A stretch of DNA of 64,000 bases, taken from the NCBI RefSeq assembly GCF_016756535.1, contig NZ_AP023248.1, positions 186,001 to 250,000 on the forward strand, in the 5' to 3' direction. The notes below the pieces were generated by a model. That model searched no databases. It had not been told where the DNA came from and was given only the letters and a program-made list of their open reading frames with translations. The DNA is from Mesorhizobium sp. 131-2-1 (GTDB taxonomy: Bacteria; Pseudomonadota; Alphaproteobacteria; Rhizobiales; Rhizobiaceae). Shown piece after piece: positions 1-8,864 of this stretch. How positions within the stretch are numbered: the stretch's first letter is position 1; each line of letters opens with the position of its first letter. The position numbers and the translations under genes were made by a program.

Positions 1-274
1 CGAAAGTGGTTTCGATGGAGCGGCTCTCAGCGATAGGCGCATAGAGCTGCCACTCGTCCGGGCCAAGGCAAAGCGCCAGCCTGCCACCCGAAGTCGCGGT
101 CGCGCCGATCGTCGCCGGCAGTACGCAGCCAAAGGCTTTCGAGGCCGCTCCGAGGTTTTCCGGCGCGATGCGGAGATTGAAGCGCGAAGAATCCTCGGCG
201 TCGTGGATGATGAGGGAGGATCGCTCGGCAAGTGAGATCCGCTGCCCCATCAGTGGGTGGCGTTCCTGCAGCAT
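1..274 (-). CDS. soxG: Sarcosine oxidase gamma subunit, partial (runs off window start)
   Basis: This is the 5' part of the gene, and its 3' end lies beyond base 1. The frame begins MLQERHPLMGQRISLAERSS and continues with the small-subunit pattern seen in SoxG (LALCLGPDEWQLYAP). The start is ATG at 272-274 with a GGAGA-type ribosome site just upstream. It lies 10 bp downstream of the soxA stop, completing the standard order soxB-soxD-soxA-soxG. In the heterotetrameric enzyme the gamma subunit sits against the folate-binding domain of the alpha subunit and has no cofactor-binding motif of its own. The family call rests on this partial sequence plus its position behind soxA. Confidence 0.9.
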   Translation of the reverse strand, partial: MLQERHPLMGQRISLAERSSLIIHDAEDSSRFNLRIAPENLGAASKAFGCVLPATIGATATSGGRLALCLGPDEWQLYAPIAESRSIETTF

Positions 275-284
275 GATGGTTCTC

Positions 285-3284
285 CTAGGCGTTCAGGCGC
301 TTGTTTTCCGGATCGACGAACACCATGCCCACGATCTCAGCTTCGTGGGTGATGTCCGGCATCGGCACATGAATGGTCTGGCCTTCCTTCGCCCGCCCGC
401 CCTCGACGATTGCGAGTGCGATCGAGCGTCCGAGTGTCTCGCTCCAGTAGGACGAGGTGACGTGACCAGCCATCCTCATCGGCACCTTCTGGTTCGGGTC
501 GAAGACGATCTGAGCCCCCTCCTCCAGCACGGTCTTGGGATCGCTCGTCAGCAGCCCGACCAGTTGCTTGCGGTCGGCCATGAGCATGTCGGGGCGGGCG
601 AGCGAGCGCTTGCCGACGAAATCCGGCTTGGTCTTGCCGATGGCCCAGGCAAGGCTCGCATCATCCGGCGTCACCGTGCCGTCGGTGTCCTGGCCGACGA
701 TGATGTAGCCCTTCTCGGCACGCAGCACGTGCATTGTCTCGGTGCCATAGGGCGTGATGCCGTATTTGCGGCCGGTGTCGTACAGCGCTTCCCAGACAGC
801 GCGGCCATAGCGCGCCGGCACGTTGACCTCGAAGCCGAGTTCGCCGGTGAAGGAGACGCGGAACAGCCTGGTCGGCACGCCGCAGATCTTGCCCTCGGCG
901 ACCGACATATGGGGGAACGCCTCGTTGGTGAGATCGATGCCTTCGACCAGCGGCTCGATAAGCTTGCGGGCGTTCGGCCCGTTCAGCGCGATCACCGCCC
1001 ATTGTTCCGTTGTCGAGGTCAGCCAGACCTTCAGATCGGGCCATTCGGTCTGCAGATAATCCTCCATCATGGCGAGCACCCGCGCGGCGCCGCCGGTCGT
1101 GGTCGTGACATGGAAGCGGTCCGTCGAAAGCCGGCCGATGACGCCGTCATCGCGGATGAAGCCGTCCTCGCCGAGCAGCAGGCCATAGCGCAGCCGTCCC
1201 GGCGCCAGCTTGGTCCAGGCGTTGGTATACATGCGGTTCATGAACTCGGCCGCATCCGGACCGACGATTTCGATCTTGCCGAGCGTCGAAGCGTCGAACA
1301 TGCCGAGCGACTGGCGCGTCGCCCGGCATTCCCGCGCCACGGCCTGGTGCATATCCTCGCCCTGCTTGGGGAAATACCAGGCGCGCCGCCACAGCGACAC
1401 CGGCTCGTAGGCCGCGCCGTTCTCCTCAGCCCAGCTGTCGATCGCCGTCTTGCGCGTTACCTCGAACAGTTCGCCGCGATTGTAACCGGCGAAGGCGCCG
1501 AAGGTGGTTGGCGTGTAGGGCGGGCGGAAAGTGGTCAGCCCTACCGACGGCGATGGTCGCTTAACCGCGTCCGACGCGATAGAGAGGCCGTTCATATTCG
1601 ACGTCTTGCCCTGGTCGGTCGCCATGCCGGTGGTGGTGTAGCGCTTGATGTGCTCGATCGACTTGAACCCTTCGCGGACGGCAAGGCGAATGTCCTTGGC
1701 GGTCACATCGTTCTGGAAGTCGACAAAGGCCTTGGCCCAGGACGCGTTCTTGTCTGACGGCAGTTCGCGGTTGCTGACGCCAGTGCAGAGCACCTCGCCT
1801 TCCACCGCATAGGAACCGGCGATTGCGCTGAAGCCGGCATCGATCGCCGCCGCGGCTCCCGCCGAAGCGCCTTCCACCAAACACTCTTTCAGACCGAATT
1901 TGCCATTGCCGGCGCCGGCGCACCGGCTGTCTTCAGTGCGCGCGCCCGGCAGGAACATCTGCCGCTCCTCGTTCCAGTCGAGCTTGCCCTTGGTGTGTGA
2001 AAACAGATGGACACTCGGCGTCCAGCCGCCCGACATTAGTAGCGCGTCGCAGGCGATCGTTCTGGCCGGACCGACCTGGCCGCTGGCGCTGACCGGATTG
2101 ACCCTCACGGAGCTGACGCGGTGGCGGCCCTTGGTGCCGCTTATGGTCCAGCCGCACAGCGTTTCGATGCCCAAAGCCCTGGCGCGCTTGACGAAGTGGT
2201 CCGGAACCCGGGCGCGGATGTCCACGATCGCTGCAACCTTTGCGCCAGCCTGGGCCATATCGAAAGCGGCGAGCCAAGCCGAGTCGTGCGAGGTGACGAC
2301 CATTGGCCGGTTGCCGACCTTGACGCCGTAACGATTGAGATAGACGCGGGCCGAGCCGGCCAGCATAACACCCGGCCTGTCGTTGCCGTCGAACACCAGC
2401 GGCTTTTCGATCGACCCTTGCGCGAGCACGACCTGCTTTGCACGCACCTTCCACAGCCGCTCGCGCGGCGCGCCGTCCGGCAGTTCGGAAAGATGATCGG
2501 TAAGGCGCTGGCACAAGCCGACGAAGTTCTGGTGATAATAGCCGATAGCGGTGGTGCGGTTCAGCAGCGTGACGTTCTTCATCGCGGCAAGGGCGACGCT
2601 TGTCTCCACCACCCAGTCCCATGCCGACAGGTGGTTGATTTCCACATCCGGCTCGCCGAGCAACGAGCCGCCGAATTCAGGACCCTCGTCGACAAGGATG
2701 ATCTTGGCGCCGCTCCTTCCCGCTTCCAGAGCTGCCGCAAGACCAGCAGGACCTGAGCCGACCACCAGCACGTCGCAATGCGCATAGCGGCTGGCATAGG
2801 TGTCCGGATCGGGAACCGTGGGCGACTTGCCGAGACCGGCGGCACCCCGGATGATCGGCTCGTAGACCTTGTTCCAGAAAGACTTCGGCCACATGAACGT
2901 CTTGTAGTAGAAGCCTGCCGAAAACAGCATGTAGAGCGGATCGTTGATGGCGCCGACATCGCGTTTCAGCGACGGCCAGTGGTTCTGGCTGACAGTGTTC
3001 AGCCCTTCGAAGACTTCCAGCACGGTTGCCCGCGTGTTGGGCTCTGCCCGGCCGACGCCGCGATTGACCCCGACAAGCGCATTCGGCTCTTCCGATCCGG
3101 CGGAGAGGAAGCCGCGCGGGCGGTGATACTTGAACGAGCGGCCGATGAGATGAACGCCGTTGGCGAGCAGCGCCGAGGCGAGCGTGTCGCCCTGGCGGCC
3201 CTCGAAGTTCTCGCCATTGAAAATGAAGCGGACCGGCCGGTTGTGATCGACGCGGCCCTTGCCGGATACGCGATAGTTGCTCAT
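285..3284 (-). CDS. soxA: Sarcosine oxidase alpha subunit
   Basis: This 999-residue protein is the usual length of the heterotetrameric SoxA. Residues 15-75 resemble the N-terminal ferredoxin-like segment (FKYHRPRGFLSAGSEEPNAL). A dinucleotide-binding GSGPAG motif lies at about 177-182, followed by a pyridine-nucleotide oxidoreductase domain. The last third is an aminomethyltransferase (GcvT-like) folate domain. Known role: NAD+-containing subunit that passes the methyl group oxidised from sarcosine to tetrahydrofolate, giving 5,10-methylene-THF. The open frame extends upstream into soxD, but the ATG at 3282-3284 overlaps the soxD stop by 4 bp and gives the proper family N terminus. It belongs to the soxBDAG operon and supplies the last step of creatinine breakdown encoded nearby. 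Confidence 0.97.
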   Translation of the reverse strand: MSNYRVSGKGRVDHNRPVRFIFNGENFEGRQGDTLASALLANGVHLIGRSFKYHRPRGFLSAGSEEPNALVGVNRGVGRAEPNTRATVLEVFEGLNTVSQNHWPSLKRDVGAINDPLYMLFSAGFYYKTFMWPKSFWNKVYEPIIRGAAGLGKSPTVPDPDTYASRYAHCDVLVVGSGPAGLAAALEAGRSGAKIILVDEGPEFGGSLLGEPDVEINHLSAWDWVVETSVALAAMKNVTLLNRTTAIGYYHQNFVGLCQRLTDHLSELPDGAPRERLWKVRAKQVVLAQGSIEKPLVFDGNDRPGVMLAGSARVYLNRYGVKVGNRPMVVTSHDSAWLAAFDMAQAGAKVAAIVDIRARVPDHFVKRARALGIETLCGWTISGTKGRHRVSSVRVNPVSASGQVGPARTIACDALLMSGGWTPSVHLFSHTKGKLDWNEERQMFLPGARTEDSRCAGAGNGKFGLKECLVEGASAGAAAAIDAGFSAIAGSYAVEGEVLCTGVSNRELPSDKNASWAKAFVDFQNDVTAKDIRLAVREGFKSIEHIKRYTTTGMATDQGKTSNMNGLSIASDAVKRPSPSVGLTTFRPPYTPTTFGAFAGYNRGELFEVTRKTAIDSWAEENGAAYEPVSLWRRAWYFPKQGEDMHQAVARECRATRQSLGMFDASTLGKIEIVGPDAAEFMNRMYTNAWTKLAPGRLRYGLLLGEDGFIRDDGVIGRLSTDRFHVTTTTGGAARVLAMMEDYLQTEWPDLKVWLTSTTEQWAVIALNGPNARKLIEPLVEGIDLTNEAFPHMSVAEGKICGVPTRLFRVSFTGELGFEVNVPARYGRAVWEALYDTGRKYGITPYGTETMHVLRAEKGYIIVGQDTDGTVTPDDASLAWAIGKTKPDFVGKRSLARPDMLMADRKQLVGLLTSDPKTVLEEGAQIVFDPNQKVPMRMAGHVTSSYWSETLGRSIALAIVEGGRAKEGQTIHVPMPDITHEAEIVGMVFVDPENKRLNA

Positions 3285-3583
3285 GAACGCGCTTCCTTGA
3301 TCTCGGTTTCCGTCGGGCGCGGCATGCCGGCCTTGTAGGTCATGGCGAACCGGTCGCTGACCGTATCGCGCACCGCGTTGAAGAAGCGGCCGCAGCCATG
3401 CATGTGGCGCCAGCGCTCGAAATGCGTGCCGCGCGCGTTCGAACGCACAAACAGAAAGTTCTTCCATTCGTCGTCGCTCAGCGCGGACGGATCGGCCGGT
3501 CGTGCGACATGCGCTTCGCCGGCATAGGTGAATTCGACCTCGGGCCGTTCGGCCTCGCAATAGGGGCAGTGGATGAGAAGCAT
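3281..3583 (-). CDS. soxD: Sarcosine oxidase delta subunit (zinc-binding)
   Basis: This is a 100-residue protein, the normal SoxD length. It has the zinc-site residues expected for the family: Cys6 and Cys9 in IHCPYCEAERPE, and His60 and Cys64 in RWRHMHGCGRFF. The start is the ATG at 3581-3583, which begins exactly at MLLIHCPYC. The stop overlaps the soxA start in an ATGA junction, suggesting translational coupling. It is a structural subunit of the cytoplasmic tetrameric sarcosine oxidase. It lies 11 bp downstream of soxB in the same operon. Confidence 0.96.
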   Translation of the reverse strand: MLLIHCPYCEAERPEVEFTYAGEAHVARPADPSALSDDEWKNFLFVRSNARGTHFERWRHMHGCGRFFNAVRDTVSDRFAMTYKAGMPRPTETEIKEARS

Positions 3584-3594
3584 CGTGTTCTCCC

Positions 3595-4848
3595 TCAATG
3601 CGCGACGGCGGCGGCGGCGGCCTCGTCGATCAGCCGGCCGGTGGTGAAGCGTTCGAGCGTATAAGGCGCGTTGATCGGATGCGGCTCGTCTCGGGCGATG
3701 GTGTGGGCGAAGATATGGGCGGCGCCCGGCGTCGCCTTGAAGCCGCCGGTGCCCCAGCCGCAATTAACATAGAGGCCGGGCACCGGTGTCTTGCCGATGA
3801 TCGGCGAACGGTCCGGCGTGACATCGACGATGCCCGCCCATTTGCGCAGCATTCGCATGCGGGTGAAGATCGGGAACACCTCGCAGATCGCCGCGATCGT
3901 ATGCTCGATCAGCGGCAAGCCGCCGCGCTGGCTGTAGGACACGTACTGGTCGGTGCCTGAGCCGATGACCAGCTCGCCCTTGTCGGACTGGCTCATATAG
4001 GCGTGCACCGTGTTCGACATGACGACGCAGGGGAAGATCGGCTTGACCGGTTCGGACACCAACGCCTGCAGCGGAAAGCTCTCCAGCGGCAGGCGGACCC
4101 CGGCGGTGTCCATCACTACGGACGTATGGCCGGCGGCTGACACCGCCACCTTCTTCGCCTTTATGAAGCCGCGCGGCGTGTCGACGCCGATGACCTTGCC
4201 TGACGGATCGCGGCGGATCGCCGTGACTGGGCAGTTCTGAATGATGTCGACGCCACGCGCGGCCGCGCCACGTGCGTAGCCCCAAGCCACGGCGTCGTGA
4301 CGGGCGACGCCGCCGCGCCGCTGCAAGGCAGCTCCCATGACCGGATAGCGGGCGTCGCTGGCGATGTTGAGCGGCGGGCAATAGGCCTTGGCCTGTTCCG
4401 GCGTCAGCCATTCATTGTCGACGCCGTTCAGTCGGTTGGAATGGATATGGCGCTTGAAGCTCTGTACATCGTGGACGGAGTGCGCGAGCATCATCACGCC
4501 ACGCTGTGAGAACATGACGTTGTAGTTCAGCTCCTGGCTGAGCCCTTCCCACAGGTCGAGCGCGTGGTCGTAGAGCCGCGCGCTCTCGTCATAGAGGTAG
4601 TTGGAGCGGATGATGGTGGTGTTGCGGCCGGTGTTGCCGCCGCCGAGCCAGCCCTTGTCAATGATTGCGACATTTGTGATCCCATGTTCCTTCGCGAGAT
4701 AGTAGGCAGCGCCTAGCCCATGACCGCCGGCGCCGACGATGACGACATCGTACTCGGCCTTCGGTTCGGCATCCGGCCATTGCGGCTGCCAGTTCTTGTT
4801 GCCGGTAGCGGCGTTTCGCAGGAGCGCGGAAAAAGAAAAGCGGGTCAT
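3595..4848 (-). CDS. soxB: Sarcosine oxidase beta subunit
   Basis: This 417-residue DAO-family flavoprotein has a GAGGHG dinucleotide-binding motif at residues 39-44. The segment [13 protein letters not shown] contains His184, in the position of the histidine that carries covalent FMN in tetrameric sarcosine oxidases (family knowledge; the exact residue is inferred). The subunit oxidises the N-methyl group of sarcosine and makes hydrogen peroxide. It is the first gene of soxBDAG and is divergently transcribed from a GlxA-type regulator across a 122-bp gap that should hold both promoters. The upstream creatininase and creatinase genes point to creatinine-derived sarcosine as a natural substrate. 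Confidence 0.97.
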   Translation of the reverse strand: MTRFSFSALLRNAATGNKNWQPQWPDAEPKAEYDVVIVGAGGHGLGAAYYLAKEHGITNVAIIDKGWLGGGNTGRNTTIIRSNYLYDESARLYDHALDLWEGLSQELNYNVMFSQRGVMMLAHSVHDVQSFKRHIHSNRLNGVDNEWLTPEQAKAYCPPLNIASDARYPVMGAALQRRGGVARHDAVAWGYARGAAARGVDIIQNCPVTAIRRDPSGKVIGVDTPRGFIKAKKVAVSAAGHTSVVMDTAGVRLPLESFPLQALVSEPVKPIFPCVVMSNTVHAYMSQSDKGELVIGSGTDQYVSYSQRGGLPLIEHTIAAICEVFPIFTRMRMLRKWAGIVDVTPDRSPIIGKTPVPGLYVNCGWGTGGFKATPGAAHIFAHTIARDEPHPINAPYTLERFTTGRLIDEAAAAAVAH

Positions 4849-4970
4849 GATTTACCCCGGGTTCAACATGCCGGGATTATTCACGCAACACCGGGCCTTG
4901 AACAGAATGCCTGCGTCAGAGTAGTATTACCTGTGCGACAGGCACGGCCACGTGAGGCGCGACGAAACCG
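4849..4970. promoter_or_regulatory. Divergent promoter region between soxB and the GlxA-type regulator
   Basis: This 122-bp gap separates the soxBDAG operon from the divergent regulator and must contain both promoters and probably the regulator's site. The stretch around 4857-4875 (ccccgggttcaacatgccgg) is partly self-complementary, with CCCGG on one side and CCGGG on the other. I could not define clear -35/-10 elements. The assignment is from gene arrangement only. Confidence 0.4.
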
Positions 4971-5972
4971 ATGGAAATCCGGACAACATCGAAACGTGCG
5001 CCAAAACGTGGCGGCCCAAGGCGTCTTTCAGTCGGGTTCATCCTTGCCCGGCGCTTTACGCTCTGCGCTTTCGCCAATTTCGTCGACGTGCTTCGCCTCT
5101 CCGCCGATGAAGGCGACCGCAGCCGGCCGATCCTCTGCGGCTGGCGCGTGCTTTCCGCCACGATGGACCCTATCGTCTCCAGTTCGGGCATCGCGGTCCA
5201 GCCCGAGGAGCGGCTAGGCGATCCAGCCCGCTTCGACTACGTGGTGGTGGTCGGTGGATTGATCGACGAGATAGAAAACCTACACCCGGACTATGTGCAT
5301 TTCTTGCATCAGGCGGCCGTCGCCGGCGTACCGCTGGTCGGCGTCTGCACCGGCGCCTTCGCTCTGCACCGCGCCGGCCTGATGGACGGCTACAAATGCT
5401 GCGTCAGCTGGTTCCACCACGACGATTTTCTTGAACAGTTCGACGGGCTGAAGCCGGTCTCCGACCAGATATTCGTCATAGATCGCGACCGGCTGACCTG
5501 TTCGGGCGGCGCGAGTTCGGCGCACCTGGCCGCCTATCTGGTCGACAGGCACGTTGGGCGCGCGCAGGCCCGAAAGAGCCTGCACATCATGATCATCGAT
5601 GAGGCCGAACGGGCCGAGACGCCCCAGCCCGGCATACCGCTCGACCTTCACACCGATGACACGATGGTGAAGAAAGCGCTGCTCCTGATGCAACAGACGA
5701 TCGACACGCCGGTTTCGGTCGAGGAACTCGCCCGACGGCTTGGAGCCAACCGGCGCCAGATCGAGCGTCACTTCCAGCGCACGATCGGTATGGCGCCGAC
5801 AATGGCCTACAAGATCATGCGTTTGGAGTATGCCGAGTTCCTGCTTAAAAATTCACAGAATTCGGTAACGGAAATCGCCGTTTCGACCGGGTTCTGCGAT
5901 TCTTCACACTTCATCCGCGCCTTCCGCGAGCGGCGTGGCGTGACGCCGGCGGCATTTCGAAGTAACGCTTAG
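4971..5972 (+). CDS. GlxA-family AraC-type transcriptional regulator, probable sarcosine oxidase regulator
   Basis: This 333-residue protein has the two-domain GlxA layout. The N-terminal part (about 18-190) is a DJ-1/PfpI (class I glutamine amidotransferase-like) sensor with Cys126 in the elbow motif GVCTGAFALH. The C-terminal part (about 230-330) is an AraC double helix-turn-helix (VEELARRLGANRRQIERHFQ ... ITEIA-like and SSHFIRAFRERRGVTPAAFR). Regulators of this type control betaine, carnitine and sarcosine catabolism in pseudomonads (GbdR, CdhR, SouR). Divergence from soxB makes sarcosine or a related N-methyl compound the likely effector, which is inference. The ribosome site before the first ATG is weak, so the true start could lie a few codons downstream. 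Confidence 0.88.
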   Translation: MEIRTTSKRAPKRGGPRRLSVGFILARRFTLCAFANFVDVLRLSADEGDRSRPILCGWRVLSATMDPIVSSSGIAVQPEERLGDPARFDYVVVVGGLIDEIENLHPDYVHFLHQAAVAGVPLVGVCTGAFALHRAGLMDGYKCCVSWFHHDDFLEQFDGLKPVSDQIFVIDRDRLTCSGGASSAHLAAYLVDRHVGRAQARKSLHIMIIDEAERAETPQPGIPLDLHTDDTMVKKALLLMQQTIDTPVSVEELARRLGANRRQIERHFQRTIGMAPTMAYKIMRLEYAEFLLKNSQNSVTEIAVSTGFCDSSHFIRAFRERRGVTPAAFRSNA

Positions 5973-5989
5973 GCAAGTAGCGCCGGCGC

Positions 5990-7084
5990 CTAGTCGCCCG
6001 GCAAGATATGGCTCGACTCGGCGCGCCAGGACATCCAGATCTTGGCGCCCGGCGTCAAATTCAGCCGCTCCAGTTCGTCGTGGCTCTTCTGCGCCTTGAG
6101 TTCCAGCCCGTCGGCGCCCTCGAGGTGAATGACGGCGGTGGCGCCGACAAACTCCTCGCCGACCACCGAGGCCTGCATGCCGTTGACGCCGCCGGCAGGC
6201 TTCTCGTTGGTCAGTTGCACGCGGTCGCCGGACACGACGAAGGTCGCCTTGTCGCCCTTGACCAGCGCCTTGGCGGGATTGCGGGCCACGTCGAATTCCC
6301 CTGAAGGCGTGGCGATCCTGATCGCGTCGCCGTTCGCCGCTGAAACCTTGCCGGCGAAGACATTGGATGAACCTAGAAATTCTGCGACGAACCGCGTTCG
6401 AGGCGCACGATAAATCTCCTGTGGGTTGCCGATCTGCTCAATGCGGCCACGGCTCATGATGACGACGCGGTCGGCCATCGAAAAGGCTTCCGACTGGCTA
6501 TGCGTGACATAGACGAAGGTAATGCCGAGCTCTTTTTGGAGATTGGACAACACGGTCTGCATGCGCACCTTAAGATGCGCGTCGAGCGCCGACAGTGGCT
6601 CGTCGAGCAAGAGGATTTCGGGCTCGGTCACCAGCGAACGGGCCAGAGCCACGCGCTGGCGCTGGCCGCCGGAAAGATGGGCCACGTTGCGATCGGCGAA
6701 TTCGGTGATCTGCATGCGCTCGAGCCACTTGTCGACGCGTTTCCTGCGCTCGGCCTTTTCGACGCCCCGCATGCGCAAGCTGAACTCTACATTCTCGCGC
6801 ACCGTCAGGAACGGGAACAATGCCAGGCTCTGCCACACCATCGGTGTGTCGCGCCGCCAGGTCGGCAAGTCGTTGATGCGCTTGCCCGCAAGGCGGATCT
6901 CGCCTTCGGTCGGCGCTTCGAGGCCGGCCAGCATGCGCAGCGTTGTCGTCTTGCCGCAGCCGCTCGATCCCATGATGGCGAGAAACTCACCCTTTCGGAT
7001 TTCGAGGTCCATGCGTTCGACGGCGTTGAAACTGCCGAAGCGTTTGACGACGCCGTCGAAGACGACAAGGGCTTGATCGGTCAT
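5990..7084 (-). CDS. PotA-like ABC transporter ATP-binding protein, system 1
   Basis: This 364-residue ATPase has Walker A GSSGCGKTT, Q-loop WQSLALFPF, signature LSGGQRQRVALARSL, Walker B ILLLDEPLSALD, and a C-terminal TOBE regulatory domain (about 260-364). It is the last gene of a four-gene operon (substrate-binding protein, two permeases, ATPase) of the spermidine/putrescine/opine (POPT) class. Its ATG overlaps the stop of the preceding permease by 4 bp. Placement between sarcosine oxidase and creatininase suggests uptake of creatinine, creatine or another N-methylated compound; the substrate is not shown by the sequence. Confidence 0.93.
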   Translation of the reverse strand: MTDQALVVFDGVVKRFGSFNAVERMDLEIRKGEFLAIMGSSGCGKTTTLRMLAGLEAPTEGEIRLAGKRINDLPTWRRDTPMVWQSLALFPFLTVRENVEFSLRMRGVEKAERRKRVDKWLERMQITEFADRNVAHLSGGQRQRVALARSLVTEPEILLLDEPLSALDAHLKVRMQTVLSNLQKELGITFVYVTHSQSEAFSMADRVVIMSRGRIEQIGNPQEIYRAPRTRFVAEFLGSSNVFAGKVSAANGDAIRIATPSGEFDVARNPAKALVKGDKATFVVSGDRVQLTNEKPAGGVNGMQASVVGEEFVGATAVIHLEGADGLELKAQKSHDELERLNLTPGAKIWMSWRAESSHILPGD

Positions 7085-7914
7085 GGCACCAACTCCGGCG
7101 CGCTGCCGCCTGCTTTCGGCACGGCGCTACGTTTCATCAGAAGAATCTGAGCGAGGATCACTAATGTCATCGAGGCAAGAAATACGAAGGTGCCGATAAC
7201 GTTGATACGCGGGCTGACCTGCCCCTGCAGGAAGCCGAGCACTTTCACTGGCAGCGTTTCGTGCAGTCCGGATACGAACCACGATACTGCGAATTCGTCG
7301 AACGACACCGCCATTGTGATAAACAGCGCCGCGAAGAGGGCAGGCCGGCAGAACGGCACGATGACATGCCGCATCGCCATCCATTCCGACGCGCCAAGGT
7401 TCCAGGCTGCGGCTTCCAGCGATGGATCCATCTGCGACAGGCGCAGCCGGCAGATCGCCATGGCGAAGGGAGCGCACATTACCACATGGGCGATGATCAC
7501 CGAATGGACCTGTCCGGACAGGCTGACATTGGACAAGAATGCGAGCATTGCTAGGCCGAGGATGACGACCGGAATGGTTGGCGGCAATAGCGCCAGCGCC
7601 AGGTAGAACGGCTTGCCGAAGAATTTGTAGCGAAAGTCGGTGTAGGCGGCGCCAAAGCCGAGCGCCGTGGCGACGACCGATACGACGGCGCCGACGACCA
7701 GGGTGTTGCGCAACCCCTCCCAGACAAGAGGATCGGCATAGACCGCCTCGTACCAGACGGTCGAGAAACCGCCTAGCGGCAAGGACGGAAAACGGTCGAC
7801 GTTCAAGGAGAAGACGAAGCTCGCGGCGATCGGCGCGAAGATAAAGGCGAAGGCCAGCAAGATATAGAGCTTCAGCGCCCAGTCGATTAGCGGATTGCGG
7901 TTGAAGTCACTCAT
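7081..7914 (-). CDS. PotC-like ABC transporter permease, system 1
   Basis: This 277-residue inner-membrane permease starts MSDFNRNPLIDWALKLYILL. It has about six hydrophobic segments and the EAA cytoplasmic loop (EAAWNLGASEWMAMRHVIVP) that docks with the ATPase. The ATG at 7912-7914 overlaps the upstream permease stop by 4 bp. A longer open frame continues upstream in the same frame, but that part is out of frame with the PotB coding sequence and is not protein-like. It is translationally linked to both neighbours, as expected for one transporter. Confidence 0.93.
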   Translation of the reverse strand: MSDFNRNPLIDWALKLYILLAFAFIFAPIAASFVFSLNVDRFPSLPLGGFSTVWYEAVYADPLVWEGLRNTLVVGAVVSVVATALGFGAAYTDFRYKFFGKPFYLALALLPPTIPVVILGLAMLAFLSNVSLSGQVHSVIIAHVVMCAPFAMAICRLRLSQMDPSLEAAAWNLGASEWMAMRHVIVPFCRPALFAALFITMAVSFDEFAVSWFVSGLHETLPVKVLGFLQGQVSPRINVIGTFVFLASMTLVILAQILLMKRSAVPKAGGSAPELVP

Positions 7915-8756
7915 CGCCCGCGCTCCCTGTAGGCGTAGGTTACTGCCGCGAACGCCACCGCCAGCAAGGTCGCAATCATGGTTAGGGCGATCACCGCTGC
8001 GCGAGGCCATTGCTGGCCCGACTTGGTTGTGTCGGTGATAAGGATGGACAACGTCGGCGGGTCGCCGCCGCCGAGATAGAGCGGGCTGACGAAATCGCCG
8101 AAGGTGAGGATGAAGCAGAACAGCGCCGCGATCACCAGCCCGACCTTGGCCGCCGGCACCACCACCTCGAACACCGTGCGCAGGCGCCCGCAACGGAGAT
8201 TGTGTGCTGCTTCGAGCAGCGTGCGGTCGACGAACATCAGGCTGAACAATTGCAGCAGCACGACCAGCGGAAAGCTCAGCGTCAGGTAGCCGATCATCGT
8301 TCCGAAGACCGAATTCAGCATGCCGAATGGCCCGATGCCCGCCTTTGCCAGCAGCGCATTGATGATGCCGTTGTCGGACAGGAAAATTTGCCACGAATAG
8401 ACGCGCACCAGATAGCTGGTGAAGAACGGGATGACCATCAGGAACACGGCCCAGCGCCGCGCCGTTTCCGACAGCTTGAAGGCGATGCCGTAGGCGCAGG
8501 GAAAGGCGAGCACACTGGTGATGACCGAGGCCGCCGTTGACAGGATAAGCGTGCGGAAATAAGCGTCCCAGAAGACGCCGCGGCCAAGCATCCTGACCCA
8601 GTTGTCCGGATTGAAATCCGGCTCCATCCGGAAATTCCGGACCGTCCAGAAGCTCAGCGCGATCAGGAAGACCAGCGGCGCCAGGAAGAACATCACTTGC
8701 CAGATCAACATCGGCAGCGAGAATGTCAGTCCATAGAGGGTAATCGATTTCCGCAT
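7911..8756 (-). CDS. PotB-like ABC transporter permease, system 1
   Basis: This 281-residue permease begins MRKSITLYGLTFSLPMLIWQ. It has six predicted transmembrane segments and an EAA-type loop (EAAHNLRCGRLRTVFEVVVP). I chose the ATG at 8754-8756, preceded by an AGGA ribosome site; a GTG nine codons upstream is possible. It pairs with the PotC-like permease to form the membrane channel of ABC system 1. About 108 bp separate it from the upstream binding-protein gene, the usual gap after a highly expressed binding protein. Confidence 0.92.
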   Translation of the reverse strand: MRKSITLYGLTFSLPMLIWQVMFFLAPLVFLIALSFWTVRNFRMEPDFNPDNWVRMLGRGVFWDAYFRTLILSTAASVITSVLAFPCAYGIAFKLSETARRWAVFLMVIPFFTSYLVRVYSWQIFLSDNGIINALLAKAGIGPFGMLNSVFGTMIGYLTLSFPLVVLLQLFSLMFVDRTLLEAAHNLRCGRLRTVFEVVVPAAKVGLVIAALFCFILTFGDFVSPLYLGGGDPPTLSILITDTTKSGQQWPRAAVIALTMIATLLAVAFAAVTYAYRERGR

Positions 8757-8864
8757 CGATGCAGGTCCTGCCCGTTGAAGCACGGCTCATCCGTCTGCAC
8801 GACGCACGACGATTTTTTAGGAAATGCCGGACGGCCTAGATGCCCGCCCAGCGGTTTATGACCG

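Noticed and set aside
168..1757. 529-codon open frame on the plus strand
   Set aside because: It is antisense to soxA and soxG, which have clear family motifs. The product has no recognisable domain. High GC keeps such shadow frames open.
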